Assembly (NCBI GenBank): GCA_963576735.1
Contig: OY755170.1
Span: 21,994,875 to 22,058,874, forward strand
Source: Bedellia somnulentella
Lineage: Eukaryota > Arthropoda > Insecta > Lepidoptera > Bedelliidae
Direction: 5' to 3'
DNA: 64,000 nt
In this document: positions 45,118 through 54,599 of the stretch, piece by piece
Numbering within the stretch: the first letter of the stretch is position 1
Layout of the letters: every line of letters begins with the position of its first letter
Program-made: the position numbers and the translations under genes
The notes under the pieces: generated by a model
Told to the model about the DNA's origin: nothing
What the model saw: the letters and a program-made list of their open reading frames with translations, nothing else
The model's database searches: none

Positions 45118-45660
45118 ATAAATGATTACACAGGTCTACAGTGATTTTGGTGCCGCCAAAACAATAACTGTTGTTTTGTATATCCTGTACCATGATTATA
45201 ACGGCATTATATATTTTTTTATCCCACGTGTATATTTTGACATTTTAGATATGCATAAATTTAACCAATTAAGTAAAAGTTTAACTTTGATTTGTATAAT
45301 CTTACAGTTTAAACAACTTCTTTTAATCACCACTCACCCACAGGCACACATAACTTACACGTGATATTCGGTAGCCACAGCCGATTCGAGTTCCTGATTT
45401 TAATTTTGTAATAAACTCAAAAGCCGTTATAGTTTTTCTACTTTTTCAAATCATGTGTACCATATATATATATATAAATAGCAAAATGTATCTGGATCAT
45501 TTAAACAATTTCTCATTAACGATACCATCATGATGTTTTGGATGGATGACTAGGGATAGTGCAAAAACTACACATAGGATTGAAGGTTTGAAATATATAA
45601 TGAACATTTGCCAGCACCAATTTTGTTTTCAAATTTGTAGACCTGTGTTATATATCTTAT

Positions 45661-45870
45661 TCAGAAAAAAAAATCCTTATTAGTAGTATAAACATCTTTG
45701 TTCTGCATCGAGAGATAATACATAAAATAAGCAACAGGAAACCTATGCAACCACATGTGAAGTGGTAGGTAGCGGTAATTCTTTTTGACGGTTGATAAAA
45801 AAAAGGCATAACAGGTTGTTGTATTGAAATCTTTGTCACCAAATAAATCAAAAAACATTTAATCACTGTA
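45661..45870 (-). pseudogene. PDE10-like locus, first catalytic-domain segment
   Basis: A 65-codon frame reading FGDKDFNTTTCYAFFLSTV, KKNYRYLPLHMWLHRFPVAY and MYYLSMQNKDVYTTN. This matches the xxVKKNYRxxPYHNWxHAxxVAxxMY segment that opens the PDE catalytic pocket. The HNWxH signature has become HMWLH and the following Ala is Arg, while both His positions remain. The roughly 45 residues expected between GAF-B and this segment are absent, and no acceptor or donor fits well. The segment is open but evidently no longer constrained. Confidence 0.7.
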
Positions 45871-45894
45871 TTATCAATCACTTTTTCATTACCA

Positions 45895-46183
45895 TTAGTC
45901 AGAACTGGATCCTTCTTCCTCGCACACGTTACGATGTTTTAGCTCATCTAAAGCCACTCTATAATTTGGATCAGATTGCTTTATTTTAGCATATATGCTT
46001 GCGTTATGTACAGCTATTCCACAGTATATGGCCAGTGTTTGAAGGGATTGAACTTCACAATCACCGAATGCTTTCGTTTCTTTTGTGTTCAACATTTGTA
46101 AAACTCCTAAGATCTCATCGTTATAATTAATCGGCAAACACAACATCGAGCAAGTTGTATCTCCAATATATGTGTCCACAGAC
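45895..46183 (-). CDS. PDE10-like exon 7: second half of GAF-B
   Basis: Acceptor TGTTCTAG before GTCTGTGGAC. Translation SVDTYIGDTTCSMLCLPIN, YNDEILGVLQMLN, QTLAIYCGIAVHNASIYAKI and YRVALDELKHRNVCEEEG, then SSSD and TAA. A possible donor CCA|GTTCTG before the stop is weak. ATG|GTAATG just after the stop looks like a good donor, so the TAA may be a nonsense mutation in an exon that once continued. Confidence 0.8.
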
Positions 46184-49100
46184 CTAGAACAAATGCAGTT
46201 CATTTCTAAAAGATGTAGATATTTAAAAATAATAATTAATAATTGTGTTTAAAATTGTGAAAGAAAAGTGAAAAGGGGTATCACGCTAAATAGAGCTGTG
46301 TATAGCCTAATATCAAGTCAGTTAAATGCATTAATCTGTATACTTGTGGACAAAAAGTAATAGAAAAAATAAGGCAAATAATTTTCGACACAAAATGGGT
46401 GACATGACAACTGATGAAATGTTAGCAGATGTTGGCTTTTTTGCTCGGCATGATAATATTAATGTTACACTATTTTAAAACTATTTGGTTTACTATATAT
46501 TTTCACTTGAAATTTAATTTTAAGTGATGATTTTGATCAAATACGGTGACACAAAATGGTGTCGGATACCATTCTGGTATCGGTATATTTTGCTCTTTTT
46601 TTCTTATGTTTGTCTGCATTTAAAAAGAAAAAAAAAATGTTTATTTCAGATCAAACACAACTTACAAGTACTACATAAAGCCTACTCCCTAAAAAAGGGC
46701 AAAGCCCTGTAAACTTAGGATAAGTAGTAAACTAATAATACATATTAGCGTAAGTTACATGACAGAACAAGTAAAATTAAAAACATAAAGTTAAAAATTA
46801 AAATCTAAAGTTAAAAACTAAAATTAAAAAACAATATTAGAAACAATATATATAATTATAAAAATGTTTACAGAATAGGTAAGTGCATTTGGGCTTGTAT
46901 GTGTGTGTGCGTGTTTGTGTGTGTTAGTGTGTGTGTGCGTGTGTCTGTATGTGTCTATGCATATGTGTTTGATTCAGTGCGAGACTGATATACACATGTA
47001 CATAGATATACATACACATACGTATATATATATCCACATATATACATGTGGTCCAAGAATAAGTTATGATTATTTATTTATTTATTTAACTACTTTCAGC
47101 AAAGAGACAGTTATGTAAACTTGCTTTGCCATTCTAATAAAAAATGAGTTAATTTATATTAAACGTATACTTCTTATTCATTAGTATACAGATCAATGGT
47201 TGGATGTGGCAGAAAATGCATGCAAACAGAGTGAATGCAGTAAAGGCAAATTACTACTGCATACAGCATTTATACTAATTATCTATTAAAGTCATATATG
47301 ACATAAAGACTCACTAAATTAAAAACTCAAAGGAAATTGATGTGACAATAACATATGTATGTTTAAAAATATATAGCTATTATAATAGTACCTGTCGAAG
47401 CGGCTGTCCAAGTAGACGTTGGCAATGTTAACAGTTTCACCCGTTTGAGCCACATACCCAGCTATACCTGATTTGATCGGTACTCCGAGCGGCTGACGAG
47501 CAGATGCTTCAGATGTGCCCGCTTTCCCAACATCAAATACAGGTGATATAAGCTGATCCTTTGCTTCATTAATTAAAAATAAAGTAGCTTGGTCAGCTTC
47601 AATCAACTCAAGTGTATAGCTTAAGAATTTTCTGATCAGATCGTCCACTGATCGGTTTACTTTGAATAAAGTCCTAGGGTGTAAAATGTGATGTTAATAA
47701 TAGCTTGAAGATATATTTTAGTAGTATGGAATAATAAAAAGTATCCTTACTTGACTGTTTCTAATAGAAATAAATTAAAATTTCTCTGAATGCGCAAGCG
47801 ACGGTTAGCAGCCGCAAACTCTACTATTAAACAGCACCAGTGGACCATCCCCGTAATTGTTGGAATTTCTTGCATTAAAAAGTCGAAATCTTCCCTTATT
47901 AACTCAAAAGCAATTGCAAAATCGTCAATCGCTACAGGGAAGTAAACAAATAAGGAATTTCTTGCGCGTTTCTGCAACAAATAAAATATGTCACGAAAGA
48001 GAAAAAAAACCTAACACAAAGTTTCCTAAAAAAAGAATTATGTGAGAAAGAAGTGAATTATGTGAGAAGGAACTTATATGATATTGCAATATTATTTATT
48101 TTTACTCGTATAAGTATGGGTCATTTATAAACTGAAAAGCAGTTCAGACTTCTTAGCTATGGGAGATATGGGGAAGTGATATTTTTTCAATCTCTATATT
48201 TATTTATTTATTTATTTATTTAGGTACAATTACAGAACTTAAACTAAAAACATATATTAAATCTAATTACAACATGAACATTCCTAGTCTAAGTTCCAGT
48301 TACAACTGCACACAACATTCACTTGTAATATATGCACGACAAAAAAAGAGAGAACATTACAGATCGAATATAGTTATACATTTTTTTTTTTTTTTTTTTT
48401 TTTATTTGCTTTTTTTTATAATTAGAATTAACTTAAACTAACTAAGCTTATATACATTAACTTAAGATTAGACTATGTACAAAAAAGGAGAGATAAAAAG
48501 ATAACCTATAAAATCGTTCCGTCTAACTCACTGACAGACAACACCCAGCCTAAACGAATGGACCTAGAAACCTGAAATTTAGTTGGTAGATAGTTTTGGT
48601 GCTTTAAATTAAGAATTACCAGATATTCCCCCAGGAACGGGAAATTTAAGTTTGTATTAATCTTCCGCAATATCCATAAAATTACTTTATATCAAATTTC
48701 AGGTTGAAATTTGTTATAATAATATATAATATTCTCGCATATCCAAAAAGACTCCTAAACAGATATTAATGTACTTTTCGAAAGGATTACGAGAAATTAT
48801 TATGGGAACGGGAATTACTAGATAGCGAAAGTTGTATGAAACTTCCACATTTTCAATTTTGAACACACACAATTTCAAATTAGAATTGCTGAATTACTCA
48901 GATACGGGTTACGGATTTGGGTGATGGTGGTGGGGTTGCTGGATTGTCTCAAAATAACTATTCCATGCTGATGAAGTCGCGGGCAACGGCTAGTCTATAT
49001 TTTAGTAAGTTAAATGGAACTTACCACAGATGAAAGAATGGAACCCGGGTAGTCTTTGTGGTTATTATTTACAATTTGGGCCTCATGATCACGGAAAACC

Positions 49101-50968
49101 TTTTTCAGGGTCGGATACTTATATTTACCCAATTTTACAATTCGAAGGTATGGGGGTATCTGAAATTATCTAAATATATTAAACTCAACCGTGACATCAA
49201 TGCACAGCCCAAACCACTGGACGGATCGGGCTGAAAATTGGCATGCATTTAAAAAACACAACAACGTGAGTGAAACCGCGGGCACCAGATAGTATTATAT
49301 AAGAAATTACAAGAACAAACTAGCTTACACTAAAATTAAATTGTTCGGTATTGATGGTGAAGGTGCACATGTAATATTTTTAATCTACGCTTCATCTTTT
49401 TCTTAGTACTTTTATTGGTGGTTTTGTATTTGAACGCTATATTGTATAGTACGCTGTGTAGCGTCGGATTAGAGTATGGATGTGAATGTTCGTAATAGGC
49501 AACTATGGGTATTGGAGCTTTTTAAGTTATTTTTTGGACGATGAGGTTGGAGACCCAAGTAGCTGAGCTTCCAAAAATGGCTGAGTAATTAGTTATTCCG
49601 AAGCTCTGGATGTGGCGACGCCCTTTAGGGATATATAGCCGTGAGCACATGTATGATTGTATATGTAGGTATGTGTTTCAAATAGTGGAATTCAAGATAC
49701 TTGGTATATAACTGTCTTTGAATGTTAAGTATAATTAGCACATTCCAAACTCATAACCAAAAAACCAAACCAGTACTAAAGCTGTAAATCTGACAACTAT
49801 CCCAAAGTCATCCTCAAAATATGATGAATAAACTATGCAGCTTGCAAAAATGATTAATAATCCATACAAACTATTACACACATTATGTGCTTTTCCATAT
49901 TTACCTCCACATCAGTTAAGATTTGATACTGTGTCACTGTCTTATCATTACTGCATTTGAACACGCAGATATCGTCGCAACCGACAGTGCATGCTAGGCA
50001 TTTGGCAACTTCCCACAAAACCATGTGATTTCTCTTTATTTCATCCACACTATCATTGAAAATCTACAAAAGTTACTATTGTTAATGTATGGGGAGTAAT
50101 AGTGATGGAGATACGAAATAGTACATAGCTCAACAAATATAATTGTATATCGCATTGGCATCTAGCACTATCCATCAATATACATTAATATAAATTATTC
50201 TTCGCCTAGCTCAAAAACTAAGAAATATACCGAACGTACGTAGTACATTAGATTCAATATATGTATTAAAATTATTGTATTATAAATAGCTACTAATATG
50301 TATTCTTGTAAAACAATATTATTTATTTCTGTACTTTACCTTTAGGTTCAAATCTGTGGGCTCTGGTTTTATTTGGTATTTGTACACGCGTTTGAACGAA
50401 TGTCCATCAAACTGAAAAGCCAAAATACTCTAAAATTTGAAGATATTAAGCATTTATATGCGAACAATTTCTAGTGGACTTATGTTGCTTTTAAAATTAC
50501 AAGATATAACAAAGATGAGTGGAACTTGGTTATTTGTGTTCTGAAAATATATGTTCAAATCTGAGCACTCAGGTTTTATTTGTTACTTGTAAACGCGTTT
50601 AAACGATTGTGCATTAAACCAAACCGCCACGTCGTGAATTTTGGCTATCGTACCATTTTTGGTCGCCATCAATTTGAACAGAAACAATGCACAGGTAGGG
50701 GGCGTCAATTATATTGTAAGAAAAGCTCATAAATGGGACATTTGTTTATAATATAATTGATCTCGTTACTGATGTTTAAACATGTTTCAAGTGTATTTAC
50801 CGCATTGACAACTATTCTTCTTGTAAGTATTTCATGAAGTATTTCGATTGGCATAGCCTCAACTTTGCGCGTCAAATATTCGGGATGTTGCCTTAAATAC
50901 GCATCGACGCTTTCCTCGCAAATTTCATCTGCAAGACCTACTAATATTACTTTTTGGAAGCATTTCAT
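45895..50968 (-). CDS. PDE10-type cyclic nucleotide phosphodiesterase, regulatory half (N-terminus, GAF-A, GAF-B; seven open exons)
   Basis: Seven exons on the minus strand, listed individually, join with consistent phases and GT-AG sites into about 430 codons without a stop. The N-terminus has VDAYLRQHPEYL...ILHEILTRR, the conserved leader of PDE10-type proteins. GAF-A spans the next four exons and GAF-B the last two (SGIAGYVAQTGETVNIANVY, DSRFDRSVDTYIGDTT, CSMLCLPI...GVLQMLN). In the family these GAFs bind cyclic nucleotides and mediate dimerisation, with catalysis by a C-terminal HD domain. Here the coding frame ends in TAA at 45895-45897 just after GAF-B, and the catalytic exons downstream are broken. 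The product could be a GAF-only protein, or the locus a recent pseudogene. Naming as PDE10-like rests on the GAF spacing and on YRVALDELKHRNVC after GAF-B; other GAF PDE classes (5, 6, 11) are less likely. Confidence 0.75.
46620..46865 (-). repeat. Non-LTR retroelement 3' end in a PDE intron
   Basis: T-rich start, then a stretch read in reverse with AAAAAGGGCAAAGCCCTGTA and a run of short A-rich repeats (TTAAAAACTAAAATTAAAAA). No ORF. Confidence 0.35.
46889..46945. repeat. (TG)n-type microsatellite
   Basis: Interrupted GTGTGTGTGCGTGTT tracts, followed by ATATACATACACATACG repeats up to about 47050. Confidence 0.8.
47392..47673 (-). CDS. PDE10-like exon 6: start of GAF-B
   Basis: Acceptor ACACCCTAG, donor CAG|GTACTA. 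Translation TLFKVNRSVDDLIRKFL, YTLELIEADQATLFLINEAK, LISPVFDVGKAG and VPIKSGIAGYVAQTGETVNI. It begins by completing the Lys codon of the previous exon and ends with two bases of the Arg codon completed in exon 7. Confidence 0.88.
47751..47971 (-). CDS. PDE10-like exon 5: end of GAF-A and linker helix
   Basis: Acceptor TTTGTTGCAG, donor AA|GTAAGG. Translation KRARNSLFVYFPVAIDDFAI, AFELIRED, ITGMVHWCCLIVEFAAANRR and NFNLFLLETVK. It starts in phase 0 and ends with two bases of a Lys codon. Confidence 0.85.
48195..48420 (-). repeat. Non-LTR retroelement 3' tails in a PDE intron
   Basis: A (TTTA)n run at 48200-48223 and a poly(T) run of 23 at 48381-48403, each followed by AT-rich sequence that looks like retroelement 3' UTR in reverse. 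Confidence 0.4.
48530..48995 (+). mobile_element. Helitron-like element 3' part
   Basis: ACTCACTGACAGACAACACC near the start, and a 3' end GAAGTCGCGGGCAACGGCTAG followed by T at 48995. Both are typical of lepidopteran non-autonomous Helitrons. The 5' terminus was not found. Confidence 0.45.
49025..49159 (-). CDS. PDE10-like exon 4: middle of GAF-A
   Basis: Acceptor ATAATTTCAG, donor GTG|GTAAGT (strong). 45 codons, phase 0 at both ends: IPPYLRIVKLGKYKYPTL, KKVFRDHEAQIVNN and HKDYPGSILSSV. Weakly conserved but in the correct position between the two GAF-A flanks. Confidence 0.75.
49452..49672 (+). repeat. Dispersed repeat family A, diverged copy
   Basis: GCTGTGTAGCGTCGGATTAG, GAGGTTGGAGACCC and TATAGCCGTGAGCACATGTA. 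Confidence 0.6.
49905..50063 (-). CDS. PDE10-like exon 3: start of GAF-A
   Basis: Acceptor CTTTTGTAG, donor GAG|GTAAAT. 53 codons, phase 0 at both ends: IFNDSVDEIKRNHMVLWEVA, KCLACTVGCDDICVFK and CSNDKTVTQYQILTDVE. It matches the LLYELS.I...A..D...LY opening of GAF-A in PDE10-type enzymes. Confidence 0.82.
50340..50411 (-). CDS. PDE10-like exon 2
   Basis: Acceptor GGCTTTTCAG, donor AAG|GTAAAG. 24 codons, phase 0 at both ends: FDGHSFKRVYKYQIKPEPTD then LNLK. It links the N-terminal leader to GAF-A. Confidence 0.75.
50801..50968 (-). CDS. PDE10-like exon 1 or 2: N-terminal leader
   Basis: Donor GCG|GTAAAT at 50799-50800. Translation DEICEESVDAYLRQHPEYL, TRKVEAMPIEILHEILTRR and IVVNA, matching the (D/E)xxVxxYLxxHPxxLxxxV leader of PDE10/11-type proteins. 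The frame can start at ATG 50968 (MKCFQKVILVGLADE), or a splice acceptor TCTTGCAG can begin the exon at 50928. I cannot choose between them. The longer upstream frame (to 51073) is probably intron. Confidence 0.75.
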
Positions 50969-51089
50969 AGTTAACAAATATATTTTTGTATAAATACAGT
51001 ATCGCAAAACATTCTTAAGCAAATAAAACACTCGCCATTCAAGTCTCATAATGATAATATCACAGATAGCCATTCGGATATCTTACATT

Positions 51090-51560
51090 CGCAATTTACA
51101 GAAACATTGCTCTAAGATGCTTAAACATTTTTAAATGAATTAATATTATACTTACTGCAGCGAAAAACGTTCGACATCTTGAAGCGTATTTAACCGACTT
51201 CAAAAAAAGGAGTGTTTTCAATTCGACCGTATATTTTTTATTTTTTTTTATTCACACAATAGAATTATTTTATAAATAAAAAAAAATCTTCGGCCCTGAA
51301 AACCAAAATTTACATAAACATCGATTTACAAAGGTGACAAAACCGCCTCAAAAATACAGATTCGTGCGAAGACATAACATAAGAATTTACTTACGAAATT
51401 CGTGTAATTCATTTCAATTCATTCAACTTACTTTTATTGAGACCTAGATCCTTAGATCCCATAAAAGAATAACATAAGTCAAATTAATCTCAACCAGTTT
51501 ATATAAAATAAACCAAATAATATACCTATACTTATGATAAATCTGTAGAGAGGACGATTC
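51090..51560. other. Region upstream of the PDE10-like leader exon
   Basis: AT-rich, with a poly(T)/(A) stretch at 51236-51290 and a Helitron-type CCGACTTCAAAAAAAGGAG motif near 51194. No upstream exon recognised. Confidence 0.35.
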
Positions 51561-52310
51561 TGTACATGAAATATATTTTCAAAATAATTATCAGGGGGTG
51601 CAAAAATGCAAACAATAAAATTTGTGTCTGTCTGTCGGTTTGTATGTTCCTTGAATTAAAAGCTACTGCACGGATTTTACAGAAACTTGGTATAATTATT
51701 TTTCATACTCCTGGACAGTTATTGTATACTTCTCAGCAGAGTATTGTAGGGTAATTTTGGAAAAACAGGTGAAGTTTCTCCGTTTCTTAAGCTTCCGCCG
51801 CGTATAATTATCTAAAAATTATCCTTGAACACGGGTAACTCCTTATAGCTTAGCATTTCGGAGCATTCTGATTACATTTGTTTAATCTTACGTTTATAAT
51901 ACTCTCACTCATCCATAATTTAAAAACGTTATTATTTTTACTTATTCAATAAAAAAATAACATAGAAATCGGTATAGAAACATTAAACTTATACATGAAA
52001 TAAGCCATCGCGCCGTCTCACGTGAATACGGGATCATGTTATAAGGATTATGTTTGTGTAACAGTTGCGCGAGCAAAAAATAGCCGAGAGTATATGTATA
52101 ATGGATGCAAAGTTTGCAATTCTGATTGTTTGTTTGCAAGAGCTTATTTTCGGAGATACTGAACCGTTCATAAAAGTGCTTTCACAATCACAAAGCTAAA
52201 CTATCCAGAAGTGCTATAAGTTGCGCTAATTAAAGTGTGAGTAGTGATTGAAGAAACCTCAGATATTATTTAAACTAAGCTACCCGTGCGAAACTGGGCC
52301 GATCCACTAG
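51560..52310 (+). mobile_element. Helitron-like element, plus strand
   Basis: The 3' terminus GAAACTGGGCCGATCCACTAG ends at 52310, followed by T. The body shares CTTAAGCTTCCGCCGCG, GGAGATACTGAACCGTTCAT and AGAAACCTCAGATATT with the reverse of the element at 42929. The 5' terminus is not defined. Confidence 0.5.
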
Positions 52311-52706
52311 TATATAATAATATTCGCGTGCGAATAGCGCGAGGAATACGCACAAATAATTTGTTTGTGGTCATGATCAACATGTGCAATGTACATGGTG
52401 CATAAAATAACAGAAAACTGTTTATTGCACATCAGAATATTAAGATGTGAGGGATATACTATAAAAGAAGTACAATTTGTAGTCATATAATGCTACGTTA
52501 AAGATTAAAATTTAAACGTGTTGGAAAAAGGTAAAGGGATACTACTAGTATTAGAAAATACATCGAGATTCTTAGGTGTCTCAACAAAAGTTAAATTGAA
52601 TAAAGTTTAAGAAACTGTTATAATTAAAAGATATGCCAAAAACTATATAACAATATAACAAATCATAACCAAATAATAAGAATTATTATAACAGGATAAT
52701 TAACTA
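52311..52706. other. AT-rich intergenic DNA, no gene recognised
   Basis: Nothing recognised. Confidence 0.4.
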
Positions 52707-52707
52707 C

Positions 52708-52822
52708 ATGCATACATACATACATATACGCACGGCTATAAATCCCTAGAAGGGGTAATCAGAGCTAAGGAATTGGGAACTCCTCAGCCACTTTTGGAAG
52801 TTGAGTGGGGAAAAGATGGTTA
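52708..52822 (-). repeat. Dispersed repeat family A, truncated copy
   Basis: CATACATACATACATATACG to AAGTTGAGTGGGGAAAAGAT. It holds only the 3' half of the family in reverse orientation. Confidence 0.65.
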
Positions 52823-53700
52823 ACTAAAAATTAATTATTTAAAAATCAAATATAAAGCGAAAATAAAGAGATCTGCGGTAAGAGTGGGTTCTTCTTGATT
52901 GTTTTTCTTAGTTGTTTTTAACCTCTTTAAAACTCTTTGTAACTTCACACAGTTATTTAAAGTGTTAGAAACTATGTTTCCACAAAATTTCAGCCAATTT
53001 GACCGAAAGGCTTTTTCCTAACATATTGTGCGGGGTTCTTTATAAACATGTTTTGGAGAAGACACGAATGAAGTATATGTTAATGTTATAAAACTTGATG
53101 ATCTTCAAAGTAGCTTAAAAATAAAGTTGATTTAAAAATGTACTTCCCTTAGGTCTGTTTTATATTTGGGAAACAAGCACAACACTAGATATGTAAATAT
53201 AAAACAAAAGAAACATACCGATTCTCCTCCGTATCTTGAGCACTTTAAGGGCAAATACATCTATAAATAAATCTACGCATAAGATGCAAATAATGATAAA
53301 CAATTAGAAAAAGAAGTAAGCACCAAACAATTAAATTGACCAATTTGATGGCAAATCCATGATAAACAAAAAACACAATGAACCAATAGTGACTAAATAT
53401 TAAAAAACAAAATAAGCTTATCACAAACTTGAGCATGGTTTGCTGCGCTGTGTAAATACTTAATGAAAACTTTATTAGCGTCACTAACGGCGCAGTTGCA
53501 TTGCGTGCGATACCGTTCTCACTTGCAGCGGGCCAATCCCCACGGTAAACTGGAGTGCATTTGACTTGCGCGTACCTCCTCCTGAAACTTCAATTCCGCG
53601 AAATGGGCGGTGCTTCCGGTACTCTAAAACCATCTTTTTTAATAAAATTGAACTTTTACAACTTCGCAATAAAATATGTCCAAGCATCCTCAAATGCACT
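52823..53700. other. Intergenic DNA, no gene recognised
   Basis: Nothing recognised. Confidence 0.4.
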
Positions 53701-53702
53701 TT

Positions 53703-54128
53703 ATAATAATAATAATAATTTATTTATTTCAGATAACAATGGATCCATTTGTATTAGTAACACTTAAGAGCTATATTAGTGTTAAAAATTAAATTGAAAT
53801 TTAATTAACAATTACATCCAATTAAAATAAAATAAAATAAATTACGATATAAATCAAAACAAAATAAAAATAAATTACAATATAGATCACATTAAAAATT
53901 AAATTAAATCAATCCTAAAACTCAATTAATGATAAAATAAGTTTCTATAAATTTGCCCCTCATTCCCCCTAACCAATACATTGGAGAGATGACGAGAGAT
54001 TGGCGAGTCGTACCTTCCAGCGATGGTTTTCGAGTTAGAGCTAGCCCGAACTCTGCAGAGCAATGACGCTGCCTTTTTGCGCATTATCGCGTAAAAGTCA
54101 TCAGTGCGCGCCGCGGCAAACATGCCAG
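53703..54128 (-). pseudogene. Non-LTR retrotransposon 3' end with RT C-terminal tail
   Basis: The minus strand reads MFAAARTDDFYAIMRKKAAS, LLCRVRASSNSKTIAGR and YDSPISRHLSNV. The DDFYAIMRKR..SL..R.R.S.N...I..R.D.P...H pattern ends many lepidopteran retroelement RT proteins. A 3' UTR follows, ending in a (TTA)n tract at 53703-53719. The upstream part of the ORF is missing. Confidence 0.6.
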
Positions 54129-54308
54129 AAATATATTCATATTTTTTCTTTGATAAACCTATGTTTTCGTCAACAGTTTTTATTTAAAATATAATATCAT
54201 AGCTTTTTGTATATATATATATATATATTCATATTTTTTCTTTGATAAACCTATGTTTTCGTCAACAGTTTTTATTTAAAATATAATATCATAGCTTTTT
54301 GTATTAAT
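54126..54308. repeat. Direct duplication of about 90 bp
   Basis: ATTCATATTTTTTCTTTGAT to ATCATAGCTTTTTGTA occurs at about 54136-54213 and again at about 54229-54303, separated by a (TA)n run. Confidence 0.85.
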
Positions 54309-54328
54309 TAAATACAAAAAGCTATGAT
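54288..54328. repeat. Perfect 17-bp-arm palindrome
   Basis: ATCATAGCTTTTTGTAT at 54288-54304 and its exact reverse complement at 54312-54328, around a TAATTAA centre. The right arm inverts the end of the upstream direct repeat. Confidence 0.85.
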
Positions 54329-54599
54329 AGCTAAGAGAAAATTTGCCGCTGTATCTTATGAACGTATTAGCAGATTACTCGGTTCAGTAGAGATACTCGT
54401 AGAATGACTACTACTTTACATCAGAAAAGCTAGGCGCAAAGGACATTCGGTCGCCTGCTGTTTAAAGTATATTCTCCGTCGCTAGTGCTACGTGATAGGA
54501 GGTAGGCCTATTTCAAATCCATTTAATTGGTGATTAATAAATAAACTAACCGTATGATGGTTTATGTCCAATTCAGGCTTGAATTTATCATTTCCTGCA

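Noticed and set aside
46903..47118. ORF rich in Cys/Val and His/Thr/Tyr
   Set aside because: Translation of the (TG)n and (ATAC)n microsatellites.
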